DNA of 64,000 nucleotides from Methylobacterium nonmethylotrophicum (GTDB lineage Bacteria; Pseudomonadota; Alphaproteobacteria; Rhizobiales; Beijerinckiaceae): the NCBI RefSeq assembly GCF_004745635.1, contig NZ_SRLB01000007.1, positions 246,416 to 310,415 on the forward strand, given 5' to 3'. The first letter of the stretch is position 1. Every line of letters starts with the position of its first letter. Below the pieces are notes generated by a model. The model was not told the origin of the DNA. It worked only from the letters and a program-made list of their open reading frames with translations, and searched no databases. A program made the translations under genes and the position numbers. Shown here piece by piece: positions 9,492 to 18,768 of this stretch.

Positions 9492-10762
9492 GCGAGGCCG
9501 CGCCCGACGCCGCCTGGCTCGCCGCCGCCCTCGCGGCGGCCCGGCCGCGGGTCCTCGCCGCCCTGGTGCGGGTCTTTCGCGATCTCGACGCCGCCGAGGA
9601 GGCGTTCCAGGAGGCTTCCTTGCGCGCCCTGCGGACCTGGCCGCGCACCGGGCCGCCGCGGGACGTCGCGGCCTGGCTGATCCTCGTCGGGCGCAACAGC
9701 GCCCTCGACGGCAGGCGCCGCCTCGCCCGCCTGACGCCGCTGCCGCCGGACCAGGCGATCTCGGACCTCGACGACGCCGAGACGCCGCTCGCCGAGTCGA
9801 TCGACGCCGGCTCCTACCGCGACGACATCCTGCGGCTCCTGTTCATCTGCTGCCATCCGGACCTGCCGGCGACCCAGCAGATCGCGCTCGCCCTGCGCAT
9901 CGTGTCGGGGCTCGACGTCGCCCGCATCGCCCGCGCCTTCCTGGTGACGCCGGCGGCGATGGAGCAGCGCATCACCCGCGCCAAGGCGCGCATCGCCCGC
10001 GGCGCGGTGCCATACGGCGCGCCCGGGCCGGCCGAGCGGACGGAGCGGCTCGCCTCCGTCTCGGCGATGGTCTATCTCGTCTTCAATGCCGGCTACTCGG
10101 CCGGGACCGGCTCGGAGCGGGCGGTGTTCTGCGACGAGGCGATCCGCCTCGGCCGCCTGCTGCTGCGCCTGTTTCCCACCGACCCGGAGGTGATGGGCCT
10201 CCTCGCCCTGATGCTGCTCCAGCACGCCCGGTCGCCGGCGCGCTTCGACGCCGAGGGCGAGATCGTGCTCCTGGAGGACCAGGACCGCCGGCTCTGGCGC
10301 GGGCCGATGATCGCCGAGGGGCTCGCCCTCGTCGACAAGGCGATGCGCCACCGCAGGCCCGCGCCCTACCAGGTCCAGGCGGCGGTCGCCGCGCTCCACG
10401 CCCGCGCCGCGCACCCGCGCGACACCGACTGGGCGGGAATCGACGCGCTCTACGCCACGCTCGAGCAGCTGCAGCCCTCGCCGGTGGTGACGCTCAACCG
10501 GGCTGTCGCCGTCGCCAAGGTCGGCGGTCCCGCCGCCGGGCTCGCCCTGGTCGAGCCCCTGGCGGGCGCGCTGTCCGGCTACTTCCACTTCCACGGCCTG
10601 CGCGGCGCCCTGCTGATGCAGCTCGGCCGGGACGCCGAGGCGAGGGAGGCGATGGGCCGGGCGATCGCCCTCGCCGGCACCCCCGCCGAGGCCGCGCATA
10701 TCCGCCTGCAGCTCGACCGCCTGGCCCGGGAGGCCGGAGAGCGTCTGAGCGAAAAAATCTGA
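9488..10762 (+). CDS. ECF42-type RNA polymerase sigma factor with C-terminal extension
   Basis: 424 aa. The sigma-2 region lies at about residues 15-85 (RVFRDLDAAEEAFQEASL) and sigma-4 at about 115-175 (QQIALALRIVSGLDVARIARAF). A 240-residue helical, TPR-like extension follows (DUF6596-type, with YLVFNAGYSAGTGSERAVFC). There is no anti-sigma gene, consistent with ECF42 factors in which the extension itself is needed for activity. It is coupled to the upstream YCII gene. The VOC, SRPBCC and VOC genes behind it, with a second copy of the promoter motif, look like its regulon. The inducing signal is unknown. Confidence 0.9.
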   Translation: MSEAAPDAAWLAAALAAARPRVLAALVRVFRDLDAAEEAFQEASLRALRTWPRTGPPRDVAAWLILVGRNSALDGRRRLARLTPLPPDQAISDLDDAETPLAESIDAGSYRDDILRLLFICCHPDLPATQQIALALRIVSGLDVARIARAFLVTPAAMEQRITRAKARIARGAVPYGAPGPAERTERLASVSAMVYLVFNAGYSAGTGSERAVFCDEAIRLGRLLLRLFPTDPEVMGLLALMLLQHARSPARFDAEGEIVLLEDQDRRLWRGPMIAEGLALVDKAMRHRRPAPYQVQAAVAALHARAAHPRDTDWAGIDALYATLEQLQPSPVVTLNRAVAVAKVGGPAAGLALVEPLAGALSGYFHFHGLRGALLMQLGRDAEAREAMGRAIALAGTPAEAAHIRLQLDRLAREAGERLSEKI

Positions 10763-10769
10763 CGGGCCC

Positions 10770-10796
10770 TGTCGGATCACGGCCAGGTCCGGCGTC
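10770..10796 (+). promoter_or_regulatory. ECF42-type promoter 2 (ahead of VOC-SRPBCC-VOC genes)
   Basis: TGTCGG at 10770-10775 and CGTC at 10793-10796, again 17 bp apart and embedded in CCCTGTCGGATC and GGCGTCCT. It begins 8 nt after the sigma stop codon and 51 nt before the next start codon. It matches promoter 1 in both boxes and in spacing. Confidence 0.6.
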
Positions 10797-10847
10797 CTTG
10801 GGACGAGGCCGCCGAGATCGGGGCGGCCCGCGAGAGGAGAGGACCGC

Positions 10848-11267
10848 ATGAGCAGCGCGACCCGAGAGACCCCCGCCATCGCCCCGGTGAAGGGCGGGCT
10901 CGTCACCTACCTGATGCTCGACGGCGCCCTGAGGGCGGCGGAGTTCTACGTCCGTGCCTTCGGGGCCGAGATCGCCGCCGCGATGCCGGCCGACCCGCAA
11001 GGCCGGACCCCGCATGTCCACCTGCACGTCAACGGCTCCTCGCTGATGCTGAGCGACGCCTTTCCGGAGCACGGCTGCGCGCTCCAGGCACCCCAGGCCT
11101 TCACCCTGACCCTGATCGTCGAGGACATCGACGCCCGCTACGCCCACGCCGTCGAGGCGGGCGCGACCGCCGTGATGCCCCCGGCCGAGATGTTCTGGGG
11201 CGACCGCTACGGCCAGCTGCGCGATCCCTTCGGGGTGGTGTGGGCGATGAACCAGCAGAAGCGCTGA
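10848..11267 (+). CDS. VOC-family (glyoxalase/PhnB-like) protein
   Basis: 139 aa, vicinal-oxygen-chelate fold with paired beta-alpha-beta-beta-beta units. Visible blocks are [35 protein letters not shown] and [18 protein letters not shown], the last being a PhnB-type C-terminal signature. The start has AGAGGAGAGGACCGC upstream. It is the first gene after the second ECF42-type promoter. The substrate is unknown; members of this subgroup are often annotated as glyoxalase- or bleomycin-resistance-like with no tested activity. Confidence 0.85.
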   Translation: MSSATRETPAIAPVKGGLVTYLMLDGALRAAEFYVRAFGAEIAAAMPADPQGRTPHVHLHVNGSSLMLSDAFPEHGCALQAPQAFTLTLIVEDIDARYAHAVEAGATAVMPPAEMFWGDRYGQLRDPFGVVWAMNQQKR

Positions 11268-11329
11268 AGCCCGCCGCACCCGGCGCCCTTGATCCCCTTC
11301 CCCGATCTCTCCCGATGCGGAGCACCGTC

Positions 11330-11794
11330 ATGACCGACGCGACCGAGCGCGACCTCGTCCTCACGCGCCTGATCAAAGCCTCCCCGGCCGCGCTCTACCG
11401 TGCCTGGACCGAGCCGGACCTCATCAAGCAGTGGTTCGCCCCGAAACCCTACATGGTCGCCGAGGCCGAGACGGAGCTTCGCCCCGGCGGCGCCACCCGG
11501 ATCGTCATGCGGGGACCGGACGGCAGCGAGTTCGCGAGCGCCGGCATCTATCTCGAACTCGTCGAGAACGCCCGCATCGTGTTCACCGACGCCTATACGC
11601 GCGCCTGGGAGCCGGCGGCGAAGCCGTTCTTCACCGGCATCATCACCTTCGTGCCCGAGGGCGGCGCCACCCGCTACACGGCCCTTGCCCGGCACTGGAC
11701 CGCGGAGGACCGCGCCACGCACGAGGCGATGGGCTTCCACGACGGCTGGGGCCGCTGCGCCGACCAGCTCGCCGACCTCGCCGCACGCCTGTAG
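11330..11794 (+). CDS. SRPBCC / AHSA1-domain protein
   Basis: 154 aa START-like ligand-binding fold. Typical blocks are [40 protein letters not shown] and the C-terminal [14 protein letters not shown]. Start 11330 (MTDATERD) is preferred because GGAG lies 8 nt upstream; in-frame ATG 11315 is an alternative. It sits between two VOC genes in the ECF42 locus. Such trios are common beside these sigma factors and have no assigned reaction. Confidence 0.85.
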   Translation: MTDATERDLVLTRLIKASPAALYRAWTEPDLIKQWFAPKPYMVAEAETELRPGGATRIVMRGPDGSEFASAGIYLELVENARIVFTDAYTRAWEPAAKPFFTGIITFVPEGGATRYTALARHWTAEDRATHEAMGFHDGWGRCADQLADLAARL

Positions 11795-11818
11795 CCGCCT
11801 CGAACCCGGAGACAAGCC

Positions 11819-12295
11819 ATGCCGACGATCGCCACCTGCCTGTGGTTCGACCGCGCTGCCGAGGAGGCGGTGCGCAGCTACGTCGCTCTCGTGCCGGGGT
11901 CGCGCCTCGGCCCGATCCTGCGCGCGCCCGGGCCCTGGCCTGGGGGCGAGCCAGGGGACGCGATCCTGGTCGAGTTCACCCTCGGCGGGCAGAGCTTCCA
12001 GGCGCTCAACGGCGGCGTGCCGGCCGAGTACGGCACCGCCGCCTCGATCTCGGTCTCCTGCCCCGACCAGGCCGAGGTCGACCGCCTCTGGGACGCCCTC
12101 GTCGCCGGCGGCGGGTCGGAGATCCAGTGCGGCTGGCTGCGCGACCGCTGGGGCGTGCCCTGGCAGATCGTCCCGGAGATCCTGCCGCGCCTTCTCAAGG
12201 ATCCCGACGCGGCCGTCGCCGCGCGGGTCTTTTCGGCGATGCAGGGCATGGTCCGGCTCGACGTCGCGGCGCTGGAGCGCGCGGCCGCCGGATGA
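11819..12295 (+). CDS. VOC-family PhnB-type protein
   Basis: 158 aa. It begins MPTIATCLWFDRAAEEAVRS and contains FTLGGQSFQALNGG and CGWLRDRWGVPWQIVPEIL, the pattern of the PhnB / 3-demethylubiquinone methyltransferase-like VOC subgroup, often annotated as a methyltransferase by old transfer. A GGAGACAAGCC ribosome site precedes it. It is the last gene of the ECF42 locus, 24 bp after the SRPBCC gene. Confidence 0.85.
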   Translation: MPTIATCLWFDRAAEEAVRSYVALVPGSRLGPILRAPGPWPGGEPGDAILVEFTLGGQSFQALNGGVPAEYGTAASISVSCPDQAEVDRLWDALVAGGGSEIQCGWLRDRWGVPWQIVPEILPRLLKDPDAAVAARVFSAMQGMVRLDVAALERAAAG

Positions 12296-12438
12296 GCGGC
12301 CGGCTGCCCGCCGTCGCCGACCCGCTCGCGCCGGTGGGCCTCAAAGGGCGGCCTGGACCGCCTCCATGCGCCCGGGGCGCCCCGGGGGCCGTCCCGACAC
12401 GCGACAGCCCTCTCATCAGCCTGATGGATCGAACCGGA

Positions 12439-14649
12439 TCAGCTCAACACCCAACTCTTATCCAGTTTCGACACGACGCCGCTGCCAGCGATCTTCGCCC
12501 CATCCATGAACCATAGATCGACTTCGTTCGTCGCCGTGTCATGCAAAACCAGATCATACTTGCCGTCGGCATTGAAATCGCCAGATTGATCGACTTGCCA
12601 TGTGTTTCCTGGAAGATATCCAATATAGCCGCTTCCGTCGATAAAGTTTCTGCCGTTGATCAGCCAGACATCCAGCTCATTGGTTGATTTCTGGCGAAGA
12701 ACGAGGTCGGTTTGCCCATCCCCGTTCAAGTCGCCTGCTGCCTCGACGATCCAATCCGTGCCTGGATTTCCGACGTACCCACTGGTTCCGAGCACGGTCG
12801 TTCCGTTGAGATGCCAGATGTCGATCTCGCCGGTCGTGCGATTTCTCAAGGCGAGATCGCCGCGGGAATCGGTGTTGAAATCCCCGGTTCCGACAACATC
12901 CCAGTCCGGACCGGGCACTCCGATGTACCCGCTCCCGGCAGCGATCTTGCCCTTGCCGTCCAGTTTCCAGGCGTCGATTTCACCAGTTACACTGTTTCTC
13001 AGGATTATGTCGCTCGATTTGTTTCCATCGACGTCCGTCAGGCCTGCAACCGTCCAGTTTGGACCTGGATTCGAGATATACCCGCCTCCGATGATCGACC
13101 TGCCGTCCATGTGCCAGACGTCGATTTCACCCGAGGTGCCATTGCGCAACACGATGTCACTGCGGCCGTCGCCGTTCGTATCGCCCTGGCCGACGACCTG
13201 AAACCCAGGGGCCGCACTGAAGACGGCGCCGCCGCCCCTGATGGTCGTGCCGTCCATATACCAGACGTCGACCTCGCCGGACGTGTTCATCCAGGTCAAA
13301 TCTGAATTTTCATCGCCATTGAAATCGACGATTTTGCTCGCATTCAGTCCGGTGCCACTCGTTACAGCAATATTCACGGTGGGGTCTATCGCCAAGGCAA
13401 CGGTCGTCACATCGCTGGTCGCCGGATCGATCTTATACAAATTCGTGTAGGTACCGTCGAATCCGGTAAAATATACCTCATTATTTGCCTGGAAAAACTT
13501 CGAACCACTCACTGTCGTTGCAGTAGGGTCGAGGGTGTAGATCGCTGTCGGCGTCGCACCTGGCGCACTCACCATGAATATCTGATCGCCATAACCCACT
13601 CTGGCTTCAAAATATAACTTGCCTCCGATTGCGGTAATATTAGCTATATCAAATGATCCTGCTTCGTAAGATGGAGAATAATATCTCACATAATTCTCCG
13701 TTCTATAAGTACCGTTTACGGTTCCGTCAGATCTCCAGAGTCCGATACTGACACCCCTACTCCCGTACGATGTACTCGCTGCGCCGTATCCTTCAAAATA
13801 TAAAACGCCGTTGAAATTCGTCAGCGAGGAAAAGCCGCCGCTGCCGGTTGAAGCGAGACGGATCGTTCCAGAGGGTGTGCCGTCAGACTTCCAGAGTTCT
13901 GTCGTGTTGGAGGCCCCGGCCGCGAGGAAGAACAAGGTTCCGTTGACATCGGTCAGTTCGTACGGGGACGATGATCCTGGACCTGCATAGACGTCCTTGA
14001 CCATGAATGTCCCAGCCGATGTCCCGTCCGTCCTCCAGAGTTCGGTCCCGTAATTACCGTCGGAGGCCGTAAAGTAGGTGATCGAACCTGATTTCGTGAA
14101 GTTCGACGGAAATGAATTGCCAGATCCGACATAAATGTCTTTTACGAGCGAGGTTCCGCCCGTCGATCCATCTGATTTCCAAAGCTCGAATCCTGAATAG
14201 CCGTCGTTTGCGGCAAAATACAACGTGCTCCCGCTTCCCGCGAGATTCAAAGGGCTTCCGCTGGACGACAGAGGGTTTATGTCCTTCACCAATTTGGTGC
14301 CGGCACCCGTTCCGTTCGTACTCCAGAGTTCGGTTCCGCTGTTGGCATCCGTGGCGCTGAAATACAATATGCCATTGACTTTGGCGAACGATGACGGGTA
14401 TGAACTCGCCGAACCAGTATTGATATCTTTGAGCAAAGCTGTCCCGAAAGGCGTGCCGTCGTTTTTCCAGAGTTCGATGCCGTTCACACCGTCGTCCTGC
14501 GAAAAAATCAAATTGTTCCCGATCGTATAGAAATTTGACACATTGCTTGAATTGGTGCCGAGATTGGTGATTTTTCGCGCGCCGTTGACGTCAACCGCCC
14601 ATAGTTGTTGTATTGAACCATATTTGCGCGAGAAATAAAGCGTTTGCAT
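12439..14649 (-). CDS. Repeat protein: ELWxxDGT propeller-like half plus FG-GAP/VCBS-like half
   Basis: 736 aa without an obvious Sec signal. Residues about 50-420 hold at least six ELWK/RSDGT repeats of about 50 aa (for example FELWKSDGSTGGTSLVKDI), a beta-propeller-like family. Residues about 440-736 hold six FG-GAP/VCBS-like repeats with calcium-type loops (DTNGDGRSDIVLRN, DLNGDGQTDLVLRQ), each followed by GEIDVWHMDG-like strands. Such proteins are usually exported, often by type I systems, and bind surfaces or sugars; that is inference here. Base composition is clearly lower in GC, with AT-ending codons and ATA/TTT use unlike the neighbours, so recent transfer is likely. No secretion genes are adjacent. 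Confidence 0.8.
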   Translation of the reverse strand: MQTLYFSRKYGSIQQLWAVDVNGARKITNLGTNSSNVSNFYTIGNNLIFSQDDGVNGIELWKNDGTPFGTALLKDINTGSASSYPSSFAKVNGILYFSATDANSGTELWSTNGTGAGTKLVKDINPLSSSGSPLNLAGSGSTLYFAANDGYSGFELWKSDGSTGGTSLVKDIYVGSGNSFPSNFTKSGSITYFTASDGNYGTELWRTDGTSAGTFMVKDVYAGPGSSSPYELTDVNGTLFFLAAGASNTTELWKSDGTPSGTIRLASTGSGGFSSLTNFNGVLYFEGYGAASTSYGSRGVSIGLWRSDGTVNGTYRTENYVRYYSPSYEAGSFDIANITAIGGKLYFEARVGYGDQIFMVSAPGATPTAIYTLDPTATTVSGSKFFQANNEVYFTGFDGTYTNLYKIDPATSDVTTVALAIDPTVNIAVTSGTGLNASKIVDFNGDENSDLTWMNTSGEVDVWYMDGTTIRGGGAVFSAAPGFQVVGQGDTNGDGRSDIVLRNGTSGEIDVWHMDGRSIIGGGYISNPGPNWTVAGLTDVDGNKSSDIILRNSVTGEIDAWKLDGKGKIAAGSGYIGVPGPDWDVVGTGDFNTDSRGDLALRNRTTGEIDIWHLNGTTVLGTSGYVGNPGTDWIVEAAGDLNGDGQTDLVLRQKSTNELDVWLINGRNFIDGSGYIGYLPGNTWQVDQSGDFNADGKYDLVLHDTATNEVDLWFMDGAKIAGSGVVSKLDKSWVLS

Positions 14650-15040
14650 GATTTAATTCCGCCTGAATGAGGAGAGCTGCGATCCTGGAAAATCATGCCG
14701 CAGGGGCTTGCGCCATGCAAGCGGTCGGCCCGGATCGTGCAAGTCGTGAGTCCGACGATAGATACGAGAAGAATTTGACACCTTACATGATTTCGCGGCC
14801 GTTACAAATACAGAAATCATGTGGCAGGCGGATTCCGGCTAAATTGATCCAGGATCACCGAACGAGATCTGAATTTTCCTGTTCGGCCGATCGACGCGAA
14901 CGACGAGGGCCGGCAGAGCGGGCAATGCCGTGTCTCTTCATGGCATCTCTCGGCGGCGATGCCACCGGCCGACCGGTCACCCGCGCTTCGTCACGTCGGC
15001 CCCGCTGCCGCTGTCTCCCGGCCGGACGGCCAGGTCGCCC
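14650..15040. other. AT-richer intergenic stretch, no gene seen
   Basis: This is the upstream region of the repeat-protein gene (which reads away from it) and the downstream side of the methyltransferase gene. It shares the lower GC of the repeat gene up to about 14880. I see no supported coding frame, tRNA or mobile-element end in it. Confidence 0.4.
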
Positions 15041-15811
15041 TCAGGAAACCCGTTCGCACCGATACGCGTGCGTCCGATACGGGAACGTCACCTCGGCCCG
15101 CCCGGCCAAGTCCGGCGTGCGGGCGATCAGGTAGCGCACCTCTTGCGTCACCCGCGCCCGCTCCGCCTCCGGCAGGGCGGCGATGAAGCTCACCGACAGG
15201 GTGCGGTCGAGGATCACCTGCTCGGATGTGCCCGTATGGCCGTGCGGGAAGGCTGCCTCGTGCAAAGGCCCGAAGCCCGGCGCCGGAAACACCGTCCGCC
15301 ACGCGCCGGTGTGGTAGCGCGGCGCGTCGCCCTCGTGGGCGTTCATGATCGCCGTCAGCGCCCGCACCCAGGGCGTCGCCTCGTCGCGCACGTTCCAGAC
15401 CAGGCCGAGGCGGCCGCCGACCTTCAGCACCCGGCGGATCTCGGCGAGCGCCGCCGGGGTCGCGAACCAGTGGAAGGCCTGGGCGCAGACGATCGCGTCG
15501 AGGCTCGCGTCGGGCAGCGGCATCGCCTCGGCGGAGCCGGCGAGGGCCGTGACGCCCGGCAGGGACGCGGCGAGGCGCGCCCGCATGGCCTCGACCGGCT
15601 CGATGGCGGCCACCGCCGCGCCGGTGGCGGCGAGCAGGGCCGTGAACTTGCCGGTGCCGGCGCCGAGATCCGCCGCGGACCGGCCGGGCCCGAGGCGCAA
15701 GCCGTCGCGCAGCCAGGCGGTCAGGGCCGCCGGATAGTCGGGCCGGCCGCTTGCATAGGTCTCGGCTCCGGCCGAGAAGCCGTCGGCGGCGGCGGGATGC
15801 AGGTCGCTCAT
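15041..15811 (-). CDS. Class I SAM-dependent methyltransferase
   Basis: 256 aa Rossmann-fold methyltransferase. Motif I is AADLGAGTGKFTALLAATGA at about residue 46, the acidic end of the next strand is IEPVEAMR, and the motif II/III region is LDAIVCAQAFHWF followed by LKVGGRLGLVWN. This resembles the methyltransferase type 11 group. The substrate cannot be read from the sequence. It lies 13 bp downstream of the aminotransferase gene on the same strand, so the two are probably co-transcribed. Confidence 0.85.
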   Translation of the reverse strand: MSDLHPAAADGFSAGAETYASGRPDYPAALTAWLRDGLRLGPGRSAADLGAGTGKFTALLAATGAAVAAIEPVEAMRARLAASLPGVTALAGSAEAMPLPDASLDAIVCAQAFHWFATPAALAEIRRVLKVGGRLGLVWNVRDEATPWVRALTAIMNAHEGDAPRYHTGAWRTVFPAPGFGPLHEAAFPHGHTGTSEQVILDRTLSVSFIAALPEAERARVTQEVRYLIARTPDLAGRAEVTFPYRTHAYRCERVS

Positions 15812-15824
15812 GGCCTCTCTCCGG

Positions 15825-16985
15825 TCAGCGAAGCCAGCCCCTCAGCCGCCGCACCGCCTCGTGCGCCTCGGCCTCCCCGCCCGCGAAGGAGAGGCGCAGG
15901 TGGTGCGCGCCCGCCTCCGGATCGAAGTCGAGGCCCGGCGTCGCCGCGACGCCGGCCTCGTCGAGCATGCGGCGGCAGAAGCCGATCGAGTCGTTGGTGA
16001 GCCGGGCGATGTCGGCGTAGAGGTAGAAGGCGCCGTCGGCCGGGTGCACGTCGCCGAGGCCGAGAGCCGGCAATTCGTTGAGGAGCAAAGCCCGCGCCCG
16101 GGCATAGTCCGCCTTCACCGCCTCCAGTTCCCCGGTGGCGTCGAAGGCGGCGAGTGCCGCGACCTGCGACAGGTAGGGCGCCGAGATGTAGAGGTTCTGC
16201 GCCAGCCGCTCGATCGGCCGCACCAGGGCCTCCGGCACCACCATCCAGCCGATGCGCCAGCCGGTCATGCAGTAGTACTTCGAGAACGAGTTGATCACGA
16301 CCGCGTCCGGATCGACCGCGAGCGCCGTCGCGGCGGGCACGCCGTAAGTGAGGCCGTGATAGATCTCGTCTGAGATGAAGCGCAGGTTCAGCGCGCGGCA
16401 GGCCTGGGCCAGGCTCGCGAGGCCCGCCTGGTCGATCATCGTGCCGGACGGGTTGGCCGGGCTCATCACGAGGAGCCCCGAGAGCGGCGCGGCCGCGTGG
16501 GCGGCCCGCAGGGCGGACGCCGTCGGCACGAAGCCGTCCTCGGCCCGCAAGCTGAGGCCGACCGGCTCGAGGTCGACGGCCTGGAGCACCGAGCGGTAGG
16601 CCGGGTAGCCGGGGGCCGCGATCGCCACCCGCCTGCCGGCGTCGAACAGGCTCAGGAAAGCGAGCACGAACCCCGCCGACGAGCCGGTGGTGACGACGAC
16701 CCGCTCCGGCGCGACCGAAACGCCGTAGGCCTCGGCGTAGTGGCGGGCGATGCGCTCGCGCAGGGGCGCGATGCCCAGCGCCTCGGTGTAGGGGATCCGC
16801 CCCGAGGCGAGGGCCGCTTGCGCCGCCGCGATGGCGCTCCTCGGCGCCGGCGCCGAGGGCTGGCCCACCTCCATGTGCACCACCGTGCCGCCCTGCCGCT
16901 CGCGCCGCGCCGCGGCGGCGAGCACGTCCATCGCCAGGAAGGGCGCGACGCGGGCGGCACGGCGGGAGACGGGGGTGTCGGACAT
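15825..16985 (-). CDS. Pyridoxal-phosphate aminotransferase, class I/II
   Basis: 386 aa fold-type I aminotransferase. Landmarks are the substrate-loop region GRIPYTEALGIAPLRERI, MSPANPSGTM with the conserved Asn-Pro, FISDEIYHGLTY with the Asp and Tyr that hold the cofactor ring, and SFSKYYCMTGWRIGWM with the Schiff-base Lys. Start 16985 (MSDTPVSRR) gives the family's normal length; upstream in-frame codons would only add an unrelated extension. Probably an aspartate- or tyrosine-type transaminase, but the substrate is undetermined. It is divergent from the DsbA-like gene. Confidence 0.88.
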   Translation of the reverse strand: MSDTPVSRRAARVAPFLAMDVLAAAARRERQGGTVVHMEVGQPSAPAPRSAIAAAQAALASGRIPYTEALGIAPLRERIARHYAEAYGVSVAPERVVVTTGSSAGFVLAFLSLFDAGRRVAIAAPGYPAYRSVLQAVDLEPVGLSLRAEDGFVPTASALRAAHAAAPLSGLLVMSPANPSGTMIDQAGLASLAQACRALNLRFISDEIYHGLTYGVPAATALAVDPDAVVINSFSKYYCMTGWRIGWMVVPEALVRPIERLAQNLYISAPYLSQVAALAAFDATGELEAVKADYARARALLLNELPALGLGDVHPADGAFYLYADIARLTNDSIGFCRRMLDEAGVAATPGLDFDPEAGAHHLRLSFAGGEAEAHEAVRRLRGWLR

Positions 16986-17175
16986 GGCGGGCCCTGGGGT
17001 GAGCGACGGCGTGTGGCCCCGCACATAGCGGGATTTGCCGGAGATTGCGCCCCGCCGTTCCGCGGGAGCGTGATTTGACAAGCCTGCCGCGAAACCGCCT
17101 AACCGGCAGGTCAAGGAGCGCGCCGGAACCGCGCTGCCCGCGCCACCGACGCTGGACGATCCCGAGAGGACGACG

Positions 17176-17979
17176 ATGCTGCCCCTGTCCCGCCTTCTGC
17201 CCGCCCTCGCCGTCGCGGGCCTCGTCGCCGCGGCCGCCCCGACGCAGGCGCAGTCGCCGACCACCACGCCGGCCCCGGGCGCCGCCGCGCCGATGTCCGA
17301 CGCCCAGCGCCAGGCGATCGAGGGGATCGTGCGCGACTACCTCCTGAAGAACCCGGAGGTGCTGCAGGAGGCGATGGCCGAGCTCGAGAAGCGCCAGCAG
17401 GAGGCCCAGAAGGTCGCCCAGGCGAGCGCCCTCAAGGAGACGCGCGACACCCTGCACAACTCGCCGCACGGCTTCGTGGCCGGCAACCCGAACGGCGACG
17501 TCACCCTGGTCGAGTTCTTCGATTACAATTGCGGCTACTGCAAGCGCGCGCTCAGCGACCTGCAGACCCTGATCAAGGGCGACCCGAAGCTGAAGGTCGT
17601 GCTGCGCGACTTCCCCGTGCTCGGTCCGGAATCGCTCGAGGCCAGCAAGGTGGCGCTCGCCGCCAAGCAGCAGCTCAAGGGCGACAAGCTGTTCGACTAC
17701 CACATCCGCCTCCTCGAGAGCCGCGGCCGGGTGAACGGCGAGCGGGCGATCGCGGTCGCCAAGGAGATGGGCCTCGACATCGCCAGGCTGCAGCGCGACA
17801 TGCAGGCCCCCGACATCCAGGCGGCACTGCAGGAGAATGTGGGCCTGGGCGACAAGCTCGGCCTGTCGGGCACCCCGGCCTTCATCATCGGCGACGAGAT
17901 CATCCCGGGCGCCGTCGGCGTCGAGCCGATCCGCAAGACCGTGGCGGGCGTGCGCCAGTGCGGCCACGCCACCTGCTGA
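17176..17979 (+). CDS. DsbA-family periplasmic thiol-disulfide protein
   Basis: 267 aa. The signal peptide is at about residues 1-26 (ending TQAQS), and an N-terminal helical region (QRQAIEGIVRDYLLKNPEVLQEAM) is of the Com1/ScsC-like kind that can support oligomers. The thioredoxin/DsbA domain starts near residue 100, with active site CGYC inside FFDYNCGYCKRA and the cis-Pro segment GTPAFIIGDE. Two extra Cys lie at the C-terminus (QCGHATC). Likely an oxidase or isomerase of periplasmic disulfides. No dsbB or dsbD partner is adjacent. Confidence 0.9.
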   Translation: MLPLSRLLPALAVAGLVAAAAPTQAQSPTTTPAPGAAAPMSDAQRQAIEGIVRDYLLKNPEVLQEAMAELEKRQQEAQKVAQASALKETRDTLHNSPHGFVAGNPNGDVTLVEFFDYNCGYCKRALSDLQTLIKGDPKLKVVLRDFPVLGPESLEASKVALAAKQQLKGDKLFDYHIRLLESRGRVNGERAIAVAKEMGLDIARLQRDMQAPDIQAALQENVGLGDKLGLSGTPAFIIGDEIIPGAVGVEPIRKTVAGVRQCGHATC

Positions 17980-18178
17980 TCGGCGCGACGATCCCCCGGT
18001 TTCGCGCCGGGGCGCCTTGACGGGCGCGTCCCGCCCGCGTGCCGGCGCCCCTATCGCGCGCCGGCCGCATGGTCTATGAGCCCGCCGATCGCCCGCCGGA
18101 CTGGAACGCGCAGCCGCGCCGTCCCGGCGCTGCCCCGGCGGGCCAGCCCTGTCCCCACCACGATTGCCGAAGACCGCC

Positions 18179-18667
18179 GTGCCCCCCAGCAACAAGCATG
18201 ACCCCTTCGATCCCGAGCTCGTTCGCGAACTCGCGACCCTGATCGCCGAGACCGACCTCAGCGAGATCGAAGTCGAGAAGGGCGACCTGCGCATCCGCGT
18301 CGCCCGCGAGCGCCTCGTGCAGCAGGTCCAGGTTCCGGTCGCCGCCGTCGCCCCGCCGCTGCCCGCGGCCGCGATTCCCGCCGCCGCGCCGACGCCTGCC
18401 GCCGACGCGGACCCGAAGGCGCTCGCGGCCCATCCGGGCGCGGTGCTCTCGCCGATGGTCGGCACCGCCTACCGCAAGCCCTCGCCGGACGCCAAGACCT
18501 TCGTCGAGGTCGGCTCGCGGGTCGAGAGCGGCGCCCGGGTGCTGCTCGTCGAGGCGATGAAGACCTTCAACGACATCGTGGCGCCGCGCGCCGGCACCGT
18601 CACGGCGATCTTCATCGAGGACGGGCAGCCGGTCGAGTTCGGCGAGCCCCTGCTGCTCATCGAGTAA
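18179..18667 (+). CDS. accB: Biotin carboxyl carrier protein of acetyl-CoA carboxylase
   Basis: About 162 aa. The N-terminal helical segment ([20 protein letters not shown]) is followed by a Pro/Ala linker and a C-terminal biotinyl domain. The biotinylated Lys is in VEAMKTFND. It carries CO2 from biotin carboxylase to the carboxyltransferase in malonyl-CoA synthesis. The start is taken as GTG 18179 ([10 protein letters not shown]); TTG 18164, in frame, is an alternative, and no strong ribosome site decides. accC follows 101 bp downstream. Confidence 0.93.
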   Translation: MPPSNKHDPFDPELVRELATLIAETDLSEIEVEKGDLRIRVARERLVQQVQVPVAAVAPPLPAAAIPAAAPTPAADADPKALAAHPGAVLSPMVGTAYRKPSPDAKTFVEVGSRVESGARVLLVEAMKTFNDIVAPRAGTVTAIFIEDGQPVEFGEPLLLIE

Positions 18668-18768
18668 TCGCTCGGCGGACGACCCGTCGTCCGCTTCGTC
18701 GTCTGGTCTGCCGCAGGTTTCCATCGCGAAACCGGCGGCCATTTTTGCGAAACCTGCTTTAGGCCCCC

